Source: Candidatus Thiodiazotropha sp. (ex Epidulcina cf. delphinae) (GTDB lineage Bacteria; Pseudomonadota; Gammaproteobacteria; Chromatiales; Chromatiaceae). Taken from it: a stretch of DNA of 44,071 nucleotides. Positions 1 through 6,403 of this stretch are shown here, piece after piece. How positions within the stretch are numbered: the stretch's first letter is position 1; the number at the start of each line of letters is the position of its first letter. The notes below the pieces were generated by a model. The model had not been told where the DNA came from. It made no database searches and saw nothing but the letters and a program-made list of their open reading frames with translations. A program made the position numbers and the translations under genes. The DNA is taken from NCBI GenBank assembly GCA_025656455.1, contig JAHXHS010000041.1:1-44071 (forward strand). Direction: 5' to 3'.

Positions 1-60
1 TCAACTATCGGCTACCAGACGCCATTGGGCTATGACAAAGCGTACCGAAACGTTGCGTGA
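1..60 (+). pseudogene. 3' end of an IS3-type transposase (integrase core), cut by the window edge
   Basis: Frame 1 is open from the first base to TGA at 58-60 and ends STIGYQTPLGYDKAYRNVA. The H/S-T-x-GYQTP-x-(E/G)Y pattern is the usual C-terminal tail of rve-type transposases of IS3-like elements. Only 19 residues are visible, so whether the full gene is intact cannot be judged. A tgtccggaaaag stretch just after the stop (about 66-77) could belong to the right terminal inverted repeat; that is a guess because the left end is outside the window. Confidence 0.6.
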
Positions 61-582
61 TTATTTGTCCGGAAAAGTCTTGCCATATCACACCACCAAC
101 CGTACCAGTGTGACCAGCATAACAAAGATGCGGTTCGCAAGGCTCACCACATCCTACGGTATCCCATCTTACGAGTTGCATGCCGTGGACGAAGACTCCG
201 CGACAGGCTTGGTGGCAGAAACACCATTCAACGGCTACCCCTGTCCCAAGTGTCAGGCAGGCCACCTCCCTGTCATCGGCGAACAACCGCCGGTGAGATG
301 GAAAGGAGGCTGACAGGCTAAGCCAAGTCACTGACAAAAAAGCCTGCACCGAGCATGATCGGGTCATACGGCCTCGAGGGAACCACTCGACATGAAGACA
401 AAAAAACAGCTATTATCAGGCATATTCAAAGAGATAGGGAGGCCAAAATAGGCCACGGAGTCACCCTTGCGCGCTCCAGAACGGCAAATCAGGCACCATC
501 ATCCGGTGGTGATCCGCCATTCTGTACACGGCGGATAAATGCTTAACTGTTAAGCAATACTGTTTTTCACAGGAAGCAATCT
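61..582. other. Region without a convincing gene between the transposase tail and the HEPN-like gene
   Basis: Open frames exist on both strands (32-313 plus, 5-367 minus, 355-546 plus) but none has a clear ribosome binding site or a recognisable full domain. The plus frame ends with a CPKCQAGHLP stretch that resembles the zinc-ribbon tails of some transposases, so this may be debris of a second mobile element. I see no tRNA, terminator or promoter I would defend. Confidence 0.35.
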
Positions 583-1143
583 ATGAGCAAAATAGAAAAA
601 GCTCAGAGCAAGATTAAAAAACTCTATGAATTAGTTAATGAACCGTCATTTCCAATTCAAAAAGAAATGCAGGTTCTTCATTGGGCATACATCGCGGTAA
701 ACTTCCTAACAGCCGCATCGATTTTGGACAAAAAGGGACACTACTTCATTAATCCTAAGCTACAATTAACCGGGCATGCGATTGAATGTTCCATGAAAGC
801 ATGTATTGCATCAGTTGCAGCTAACCCTCCGAATAAACACGACTTAGTTCAACTCTACAAGGTTATCGATAAACATGGTTTTCATTTGGATGATCGGTCT
901 CAGGCCTTGATTGTCCACCTGAATCATCATTATTATCAGGATTTTGGAACAGGAACGAAATTCAAATTGCGCTATCCTACTGAAACCACAGAAAGCTTAG
1001 GGGGGGCCTATCTACACCACTCTGACATAGTGGCCATTTCGAATACTTTAATAGAACAAGCGGCGAGTAGAGTTCCGAATATCCTCGACGAAATGTTTCG
1101 GACAATTCCGACATATAGAGCGAATTTGGCGAAATTTGTCTAA
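583..1143 (+). CDS. Hypothetical HEPN-like small protein
   Basis: 186 residues, starting at ATG with AGGAAG 6 bases upstream. The protein appears mostly helical. The segment LTGHAIECSMKACIAS (about residues 62-77), followed by KHDLVQLYKVIDKHGFHLDD and later FKLRYPTE, resembles HEPN-type proteins, in which a helix carrying E/K-rich residues precedes an HDL-x-x-LY motif. I do not see an unambiguous catalytic R-x4-6-H motif, so ribonuclease activity should not be assumed. No membrane segment or signal peptide. The gene is clearly more AT-rich than the housekeeping block to its right and lies beside a transposase end, which suggests recent acquisition. HEPN proteins often act in defence or toxin-antitoxin modules, but no antitoxin or nucleotidyltransferase partner is visible here. 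The function is unknown. Confidence 0.65.
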   Translation: MSKIEKAQSKIKKLYELVNEPSFPIQKEMQVLHWAYIAVNFLTAASILDKKGHYFINPKLQLTGHAIECSMKACIASVAANPPNKHDLVQLYKVIDKHGFHLDDRSQALIVHLNHHYYQDFGTGTKFKLRYPTETTESLGGAYLHHSDIVAISNTLIEQAASRVPNILDEMFRTIPTYRANLAKFV

Positions 1144-1162
1144 CGAATAAGGTTAGATTTAT

Positions 1163-1273
1163 TTATGACAGTAATTTTGTCTTCTGCAACAAAAATTCCT
1201 CATTTGAAAGCAATCCTTGTTTTTGAAGCTCTCTCAGCTTTGCCAATTCATCAGCCACCTCTGTCAGTGGAAT
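1163..1273 (-). pseudogene. C-terminal remnant of a SHOCT-domain protein
   Basis: Reading the minus strand, the last 30-odd codons before TAA (1163-1165) spell VADELAKLRELQKQGLLSNE followed by EFLLQKTKLLS. This is the short C-terminal SHOCT oligomerisation motif (L-x-x-L-x-x-G-hydrophobic-(S/T)-x-x-E-F-x-x-x-K-x-x-L-L). There is no start codon. The frame runs into the inverted repeat at 1276-1328 and meets a stop there (about 1298), so the N-terminal part has been lost, apparently through the repeat or element insertion. Too short for most ORF callers. Confidence 0.6.
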
Positions 1274-1275
1274 AA

Positions 1276-1328
1276 TTACCTGGACGGACACCCAAAATCA
1301 ATTGAAATTTGAATGGGTGTCCAGGTAA
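1276..1328. repeat. Imperfect inverted repeat, REP/IS200-like palindrome
   Basis: The left arm 1276-1293 (ttacctggacggacaccc) pairs with the right arm 1315-1328 (gggtgtccaggtaa), apart from a 4-base insertion in the left arm. The 21-base loop is AT-rich. Palindromes of this type accompany REP-associated tyrosine transposases (RAYT, Y1_Tnp), and a degenerate RAYT-like reading frame lies at 2277-2606. The repeat truncates the SHOCT remnant on its left. Confidence 0.55.
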
Positions 1329-1348
1329 ATACCCTATGGTTCGATTTC

Positions 1349-1380
1349 GCAAGAAAGCCGCAGCTGAGCGACTTTCTTGC
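1349..1380 (-). terminator. Strong stem-loop just downstream of the secreted-protein gene
   Basis: GCAAGAAAG (1349-1357) pairs perfectly with CTTTCTTGC (1372-1380), and CGC/GCG extends the stem after one mismatch. It begins 13 bases beyond the TAA of the 1393-2124 gene on the minus strand. There is no long T tract, so it may act as an mRNA 3'-end stabiliser rather than a classical intrinsic terminator. Confidence 0.45.
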
Positions 1381-1392
1381 TGGCTGGCTAGG

Positions 1393-2124
1393 TTATTGGT
1401 CAAGCCGGATTGCGTAGTTGAGTGCGTTACCCCAGATTGGAGTGTAATTGCACGAAGTGGGTTGCAGAGCCCATGATAGAATAGAGCGGGCACGTCGCGT
1501 CTGACCGTCCATGGGATAGATTCTGCTCAGGTTCTGGTTGGCGTTGGCGATAACGGCAAACTGCCAGGTGGGGCTGTTACCATGCATCTCATTCGCCAAA
1601 TGAACGCTATCAACACCGACCGGGACCAAGGTGCCGGTGCTATCGGCAACACAATGCAGTACATACTCACGGCTGCCTGGCAGCGGCGCACCACCAAATC
1701 CGAAGACCTGTTTGATCTTGACCGGGCATGCGAACTGGCGGCGCTGAGGATCATATCCGCAGCAGCTCATCTCTTCATAGTAGAGGCTTCCGAGGTTGGA
1801 TACTTTGGAACCGCACTGCTTGGCGGCAAGTATGAAACTGCTCGTTGGCGGGATTAGCGTTGCGTCCCCTGCGCAATAGGCGTATTGCTTGTAGAGTTCA
1901 GCTTGCAGGGCCAACTTCTCGCTATCACTCGCATCGGCCACCGCACTCAGTGCCTTGGCCACCTCTTCCTTGACTTCCGGACCGCATACGGTCTCGATTG
2001 CCTGTGCTTGACCGGCTAGTGTAAAACCAAACAAGAGCAGTAATGCGGTTGGCAGGACTAAGTTCGAACGGGATTTTCCAGATATGTCATCTCTTCCTGT
2101 TTTCATTGGTATCATATTAATCAT
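1393..2124 (-). CDS. Secreted Cys-containing hypothetical protein
   Basis: 243 residues. The ATG at 2124 (MINMIPMKTGRDD) is preferred over an in-frame start at 2175 because AAAGGAG lies 8 bases before it. Residues about 18-42 form a classical signal peptide (basic stretch, hydrophobic run LVLPTALLLLFGF, then AGQAQA cleavage site). The mature chain begins IETVCGPEV and has about nine cysteines, including a CC pair (EEMSCCGYD), which suggests disulfide bonds in the periplasm or outside the cell. I recognise no known domain. A perfect CRP-type half-site pair lies about 95 bp upstream. The gene stands alone between repeat remnants, so it may be an accessory gene. Confidence 0.7.
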   Translation of the reverse strand: MINMIPMKTGRDDISGKSRSNLVLPTALLLLFGFTLAGQAQAIETVCGPEVKEEVAKALSAVADASDSEKLALQAELYKQYAYCAGDATLIPPTSSFILAAKQCGSKVSNLGSLYYEEMSCCGYDPQRRQFACPVKIKQVFGFGGAPLPGSREYVLHCVADSTGTLVPVGVDSVHLANEMHGNSPTWQFAVIANANQNLSRIYPMDGQTRRARSILSWALQPTSCNYTPIWGNALNYAIRLDQ

Positions 2125-2214
2125 CAAAATATCTCCTTTACTAATTTCCACGCGTAAAAAATGAGAGAGCACCATGCTCTATTGATTACATATACTCACA
2201 AGAGCACAAGGGGA

Positions 2215-2230
2215 TGTGATAATTGTCACA
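2215..2230 (-). promoter_or_regulatory. CRP/Vfr-type operator candidate
   Basis: TGTGATAATTGTCACA has both consensus half-sites TGTGA-N6-TCACA intact. Its centre is about 98 bp upstream of the ATG at 2124 on the minus strand, a position compatible with class I activation. This is a sequence match only; no -35/-10 pair was firmly identified. Confidence 0.5.
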
Positions 2231-2276
2231 CCGATAATGTGTCGCTTTGCTAACGGTTTACTTAATGTATCTATGT

Positions 2277-2606
2277 CTATTCTGGCTCCTCCACTATTTC
2301 AGTTATGTTGGTTTGAATTAAGGTAGTCTTACAAGGCAGACGATAGGCGCGAAAGACCTTCTCGTAGAGAATTGATGGGCCGCAAGTTTTATTGCCTAAT
2401 CCTGTTTTGGTAGCTTGCCGCGCCGAGGTTTCATTGAGGCAGCCTATGTAGCCAACGAATCCGGAACGTTGTTCAAGCAATGCCCAGACAAGTCTTCCGG
2501 TAACTTTCTGAGTAAAAATAATAATATCTCTACTGCAGTCAATGCGATGATAGCAGTGAGTTGAGGATAAATTGAATTGCGCTTGACGGGTCTGGCTCAT
2601 CCTTAA
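2277..2606 (-). pseudogene. Degenerate N-terminal part of a REP-associated (RAYT/Y1) transposase
   Basis: Starting from the internal ATG, the frame reads MSQTRQAQFNLSSTHCYHRI, which follows the RAYT N-terminus pattern (x-R-x-x-Q-x-x-L-x-x-T-x-Y-YH-x-x-x-R-C). A VTGR tetrapeptide comes about where the family has VTGK/YSGR. After that the similarity fades and the frame stops at about 109 residues, whereas functional RAYTs are longer and carry the HUH motif and catalytic Tyr, which are absent. AGGA lies 7 bases upstream of the ATG. I read it as an old frameshifted relic; an unrelated small gene is the alternative. Confidence 0.35.
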
Positions 2607-2832
2607 TTCCTGTCCACTTCCTTGGGTGAGATAAATCAAAGCTAGAGGGTGATGGCATCTATGTCAAATTATTATCTATTATTTAATAGTTTAATATTTT
2701 TTAATATGGTTGTCTTTTGAGCTGGCGGCACGCTGCATCTGTCGCTTCAAGCATCAAGCGGAATGTCCTTTCGAACAACATCACAGACGGCCTACGGCTG
2801 AATTTTTTTATCGCTTCAGCCAGGCTACAGCC

Positions 2833-3786
2833 TTAAAGATGCAATCTCGCCAATTCACGGTCCGGAACGCCGTATTCCCAGGCTTCATCGAACAGGCCCT
2901 GGTATCGATTGACCCGGTGGCGGTCGTTGTAACATGCCATTCCCTGCAGGTTTTCCGCCTGTTTCCTGTGTAGGTAACCGCAGTCATCCAGTAACAGGAA
3001 ATTTTCCGGATAGTCGATGTGGTCTTCACCCGGTTTGCGAATTTCAATGACCGAAGATAACCGTTGGGCCAGTTCGACAAGCCGGTGGCCCTGCTGTACC
3101 ACAAGGGTATTGTCCTGTAGCAGAATCCGGATTCTGCTGAAACGCGATCGCATCGCCAGATTCTTGACCGCTTCTATAAAGGGCGGGTTATCGTAAATTT
3201 GCGGATCGAGATCCCGGCTGAAGAGGCAGAGGTAGCGTTTAGTCTGCCGCGTCATCGTGGTGGCATGTATCTGATGATCTTCAACGCTATGTAACGGGTA
3301 GAGGTCGGGTGTTTCGCCCAGCTTGGCCAGGAACAGTTCTGTATGGTCTTCTTCCTTGAGATGAAACACCATTTTCCGATGCGGGATGTCGGCCTCCATG
3401 AAGACTCTGCCCACTGGAGCGAATCCCACTTTTGCGTAGAAGGCTTCGGCGCCTGTCTGGGCATGTAAAAACAGCTTTTCGATACCGATCGACGCGGCAT
3501 GCTCTACAAGCGCCATCAATAACGCTGTGCCCACGCCTTGGTTGCGCCACGCCGGCAGTACGGCCATGCGTCCGATCTGGCCGTTGCCCAGCAGGCGTGC
3601 GGTGGCGATCGGTCGTTGCGCTTCGTCCTGCGCCAGAAGATGGTGGGCCATGATGTCGTCGTCATCCCACTCCATGGCCAGTGGAACCCCTTGTTCGGCG
3701 ACGAATACGGGTTCTCTGATTTGGCGGAGCAACTCCCGCTCTTCGGGCCAACGGGCCGTTCTAATGGTGTAGTCACCCTTATTCAT
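2833..3786 (-). CDS. GNAT N-acetyltransferase fused to a C-terminal DUF7931-like domain
   Basis: 317 residues from ATG at 3786 (MNKGDYTIRTARWPEE). That ATG overlaps the stop of roxA by 8 bp, which suggests translational coupling; the longer upstream frame is only the shadow of roxA. Residues about 5-140 are a GNAT fold: the acetyl-CoA loop RNQGVGTAL follows the beta-strand GRMAVLPAW, and the FYAKVGFAPVG segment is the usual motif B region. Residues about 155-317 form a second domain (DPQIYDNPPFIEAVKNLA through DEAWEYGVPDRELARLHL), known from gammaproteobacterial proteins of this architecture. The substrate is unknown. Its place directly after the ribosomal-protein hydroxylase may hint at a link to translation, but that is only inference. 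Confidence 0.85.
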   Translation of the reverse strand: MNKGDYTIRTARWPEERELLRQIREPVFVAEQGVPLAMEWDDDDIMAHHLLAQDEAQRPIATARLLGNGQIGRMAVLPAWRNQGVGTALLMALVEHAASIGIEKLFLHAQTGAEAFYAKVGFAPVGRVFMEADIPHRKMVFHLKEEDHTELFLAKLGETPDLYPLHSVEDHQIHATTMTRQTKRYLCLFSRDLDPQIYDNPPFIEAVKNLAMRSRFSRIRILLQDNTLVVQQGHRLVELAQRLSSVIEIRKPGEDHIDYPENFLLLDDCGYLHRKQAENLQGMACYNDRHRVNRYQGLFDEAWEYGVPDRELARLHL

Positions 3787-4951
3787 CGGCAAAGCGCAAA
3801 TGCCCGTCGTTGTAGAGCCGGCAGAGCAGGGCAAGATACTCTGGCTGATCGAGCCACTCCAGCAAATAGCCGAAATGGAGTTCCCGGTAGTGGGTGATGA
3901 CCGGGAGGAAGTCTCCCGACTCGCTCGGCAGGGTATAGTGCTGCCCGTTTGCATACAGGGTGTCTTGACCGTCTCTTTCGCGGCGGCTGAAGGCCATGCG
4001 TGTGTAACCGTGGTGGTGGATGACGGCTTGTTCCCGAAAGCGGTTGAGAAACGCATGCTCATCCATGGGTCGCTCACGGGGGAAGACCTGGAGATGATCT
4101 TTCGCTTCGGTAACGAAACGGCCGAACCAACGATCGTCTTGTCCTGGATCCTGCAAACAGGTTTGTAGCAGGTCTTTGAATGCGCTCAGGGAGGAGGGCA
4201 GGATTTCCCCCGGCGCCGCTTGAGGTTTGAGGGGGGGATCCCGATAGCGACGCTGCGGCAGCCGGTTTTCAATCCTGGCGTCAAACCAGGCTGAAGCCAG
4301 CTCCCGCAGGCTGGGGGCGCGAAAGCCTACAGAGCAGGTCATGCATTCGCCCTCGGCTATGCCCCAGTGGGCGACATTGGGCGGTAGATAGAGCATGTCG
4401 CCGGGTTCGAGCAGCCACTCCTGTTCGGTTTCGAAGTCTGGCAGGATGCGAAGCTCGAGGCCGGGGATGAACTGTTCTTCCGATACGGGTCGGGTGTGGA
4501 TCTTCCAGCGACGTTTGCCTTTAGCCTGATAGAGAAAGACATCGTAGTCATCGATGTGCGGACCAACGGATCCCTGGTCGGCGGCATAACTTACCATGAC
4601 ATCGTCGAGACGCCAGTCCGGAATAAATCGAAACTGATCCAGAAGCTTCGCTACATCGGGTAGATGTTTGTCCACATCCTGTACCAGCAGGGTCCAGTGG
4701 CTCTCGGGCAATTGTGAGAATGTCTCCTCGTCGAAAGGTCCGTAACGGGCTTCCCAGGGAGTCGCGCCGTGCTTCTCGAGTACGATGCGTGATTCGATCT
4801 CCTCTTCGCAGGCCATGCCTGCTAACTCATCCGCTTCAAGATTGCACGGGAAACCTTGAAGCGGTTGGCGAAACAGTAACGGTTTTCGTTGCCAGTAATC
4901 AGCGAGGAATCGTTCCGCTGTCAATCCTTGAGGAAAATTCAACTTAAACAT
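3779..4951 (-). CDS. roxA: Ribosomal protein uL16 3-hydroxylase (JmjC, RoxA/YcfD)
   Basis: 390 residues, close to the E. coli RoxA length (373). A 2-oxoglutarate/Fe(II) oxygenase that hydroxylates an arginine of ribosomal protein uL16. The metal triad is visible as H132 and D134 in GPHIDDYDVF and H195 in NVAHWGIAEG. The N-terminal FLADYWQRKPLLFRQ and the WRLDDVMVSYA segment match the family. A C-terminal winged-helix-like part follows the JmjC core. It lies downstream of purB in the conserved mnmA-hflD-purB neighbourhood and overlaps the GNAT gene after it, so the two are probably co-transcribed. Confidence 0.93.
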   Translation of the reverse strand: MFKLNFPQGLTAERFLADYWQRKPLLFRQPLQGFPCNLEADELAGMACEEEIESRIVLEKHGATPWEARYGPFDEETFSQLPESHWTLLVQDVDKHLPDVAKLLDQFRFIPDWRLDDVMVSYAADQGSVGPHIDDYDVFLYQAKGKRRWKIHTRPVSEEQFIPGLELRILPDFETEQEWLLEPGDMLYLPPNVAHWGIAEGECMTCSVGFRAPSLRELASAWFDARIENRLPQRRYRDPPLKPQAAPGEILPSSLSAFKDLLQTCLQDPGQDDRWFGRFVTEAKDHLQVFPRERPMDEHAFLNRFREQAVIHHHGYTRMAFSRRERDGQDTLYANGQHYTLPSESGDFLPVITHYRELHFGYLLEWLDQPEYLALLCRLYNDGHLRFADE

Positions 4952-4988
4952 GGGTTTTAGTTGTCACACTGACCTTCTGTGAAAGCGC

Positions 4989-6356
4989 TTATATATTGGA
5001 GGTCTGCTCCGCTGCATTCCCAATATAGCTCATGGGTGTCATCCGTTTCAGCGACGCCTTGGCGGGTTCGGGGATATCCAGTTGATCCACAAAGGCCTGA
5101 AGCTGTTGCGGCGTTATGCGTTGTCCCCGGGTCAACTCCTTGAGCTTTTCGTAGGGCTTTTCGATACCGTACCTGCGCATCACGGTTTGTATCGGTTCGG
5201 CAAGCACTTCCCAGTTTTGCTCTAGATCGTTGAGCATGGCTTGACTATTGGCCTCGAGTTTACTCAGGCCGCGCTGGATCGATTGCAAGGCGATGCTGGT
5301 ATGGGCCAGGCCCACCCCGAGGTTGCGCAGCACGGTGGAATCGGTCAGATCGCGTTGCCAGCGGGAGACGGGGAGCTTGCCAGCCAGGTGATCGAACAGG
5401 GCATTGGCGATACCGAGGTTTCCTTCGCCGTTTTCAAAATCGATGGGATTGACCTTGTGCGGCATGGTGGATGAGCCCACTTCGCCCGCCACGGTTTTCT
5501 GTTTGAAATAGCCCAGGGAGATGTAGCTCCACACGTCGCGGCTGAAGTCGATCAACACGGTGTTGAGTCTGACGACGGCATCGAAGAGTTCAGCGATATA
5601 GTCGTGGGGTTCGATCTGAGTCGTGTAGGGATTCCATCCGATACCCAGGCTCTCGACGAACTGTTTGGCAAAGGCCTGCCAATCGATTTCGGGATAGGCG
5701 GCGAGGTGGGCGTTGTAGTTGCCGACGGCGCCGTTTATCTTGCCCAGCAACTGGGTTGCGGCGATCTGTTCACGCTGACGGTGCAGGCGATAGACCACGT
5801 TGGCCAACTCTTTGCCCAGGGTGGTCGGTGAGGCGGGTTGTCCATGGGTGCGGCTCAGCATGGGTTGATCGGAGAGCTGATGGGCCAGTTGTTTAATGCC
5901 GTCGATCACTTCGTCGATCTGAGGCAACAGCACCTGGCCGCGGCCTTCACGCAGCATCAGGGCGTGGGAGAGGTTGTTGATATCCTCGGAGGTGCAGGCG
6001 AAGTGGATAAACTCACTGATCGATTCCAGTTCCTCGTTTCCCGCAATCTTCTCCTTGAGAAAATACTCCACTGCCTTGACATCATGATTGGTGGTGCGCT
6101 CGATGTTTTTTACCCGTCGGGCATCCTCTTCGCTGAAGTTATCGACGATGGTGTTGAGGATGTTATCGGCATGCTCGCTCAGGGTGGGGACTTCAAGGAT
6201 ATCGTTATGCGCCGCCAGGGCCTGCAGCCAGCGGACTTCGACCAATACACGATGACGGATCAGGCCGAATTCACTGAAGATAGGGCGCAGGTCTGCGCTC
6301 TTGCTGCCATAACGGCCGTCGATGGGGGAAACGGCGGTAAGCGAGGAGAGTTCCAT
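4989..6356 (-). CDS. purB: Adenylosuccinate lyase
   Basis: 455 residues. The start MELSSLTAVSPIDGRY at 6356 is chosen because it matches the E. coli PurB N-terminus exactly; an ATG five codons upstream is possible. The enzyme acts twice in purine synthesis, splitting fumarate from SAICAR and from adenylosuccinate. The fumarase/lyase signature GSSTMPHKVNPIDFE, the substrate-binding SRTHGQPASP and the TSEDINNLSHAL segment are all intact. Cytosolic homotetramer. The preceding gene in this strand order is acnA (33 bp away), unlike the more common hflD-purB adjacency, so acnA and a lipoprotein gene appear to have been inserted into the usual order. No strong Shine-Dalgarno sequence is visible. Confidence 0.97.
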   Translation of the reverse strand: MELSSLTAVSPIDGRYGSKSADLRPIFSEFGLIRHRVLVEVRWLQALAAHNDILEVPTLSEHADNILNTIVDNFSEEDARRVKNIERTTNHDVKAVEYFLKEKIAGNEELESISEFIHFACTSEDINNLSHALMLREGRGQVLLPQIDEVIDGIKQLAHQLSDQPMLSRTHGQPASPTTLGKELANVVYRLHRQREQIAATQLLGKINGAVGNYNAHLAAYPEIDWQAFAKQFVESLGIGWNPYTTQIEPHDYIAELFDAVVRLNTVLIDFSRDVWSYISLGYFKQKTVAGEVGSSTMPHKVNPIDFENGEGNLGIANALFDHLAGKLPVSRWQRDLTDSTVLRNLGVGLAHTSIALQSIQRGLSKLEANSQAMLNDLEQNWEVLAEPIQTVMRRYGIEKPYEKLKELTRGQRITPQQLQAFVDQLDIPEPAKASLKRMTPMSYIGNAAEQTSNI

Positions 6357-6403
6357 AGTGTCAGTCCGCAAGGTTGCTGAAAAAAAGCGTGGATTATACC
6401 TCG

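Noticed and set aside
5..367. 120-codon minus-strand frame near the left edge
   Set aside because: Cys/Trp-rich random-looking product overlapping the transposase tail; no ribosome binding site.
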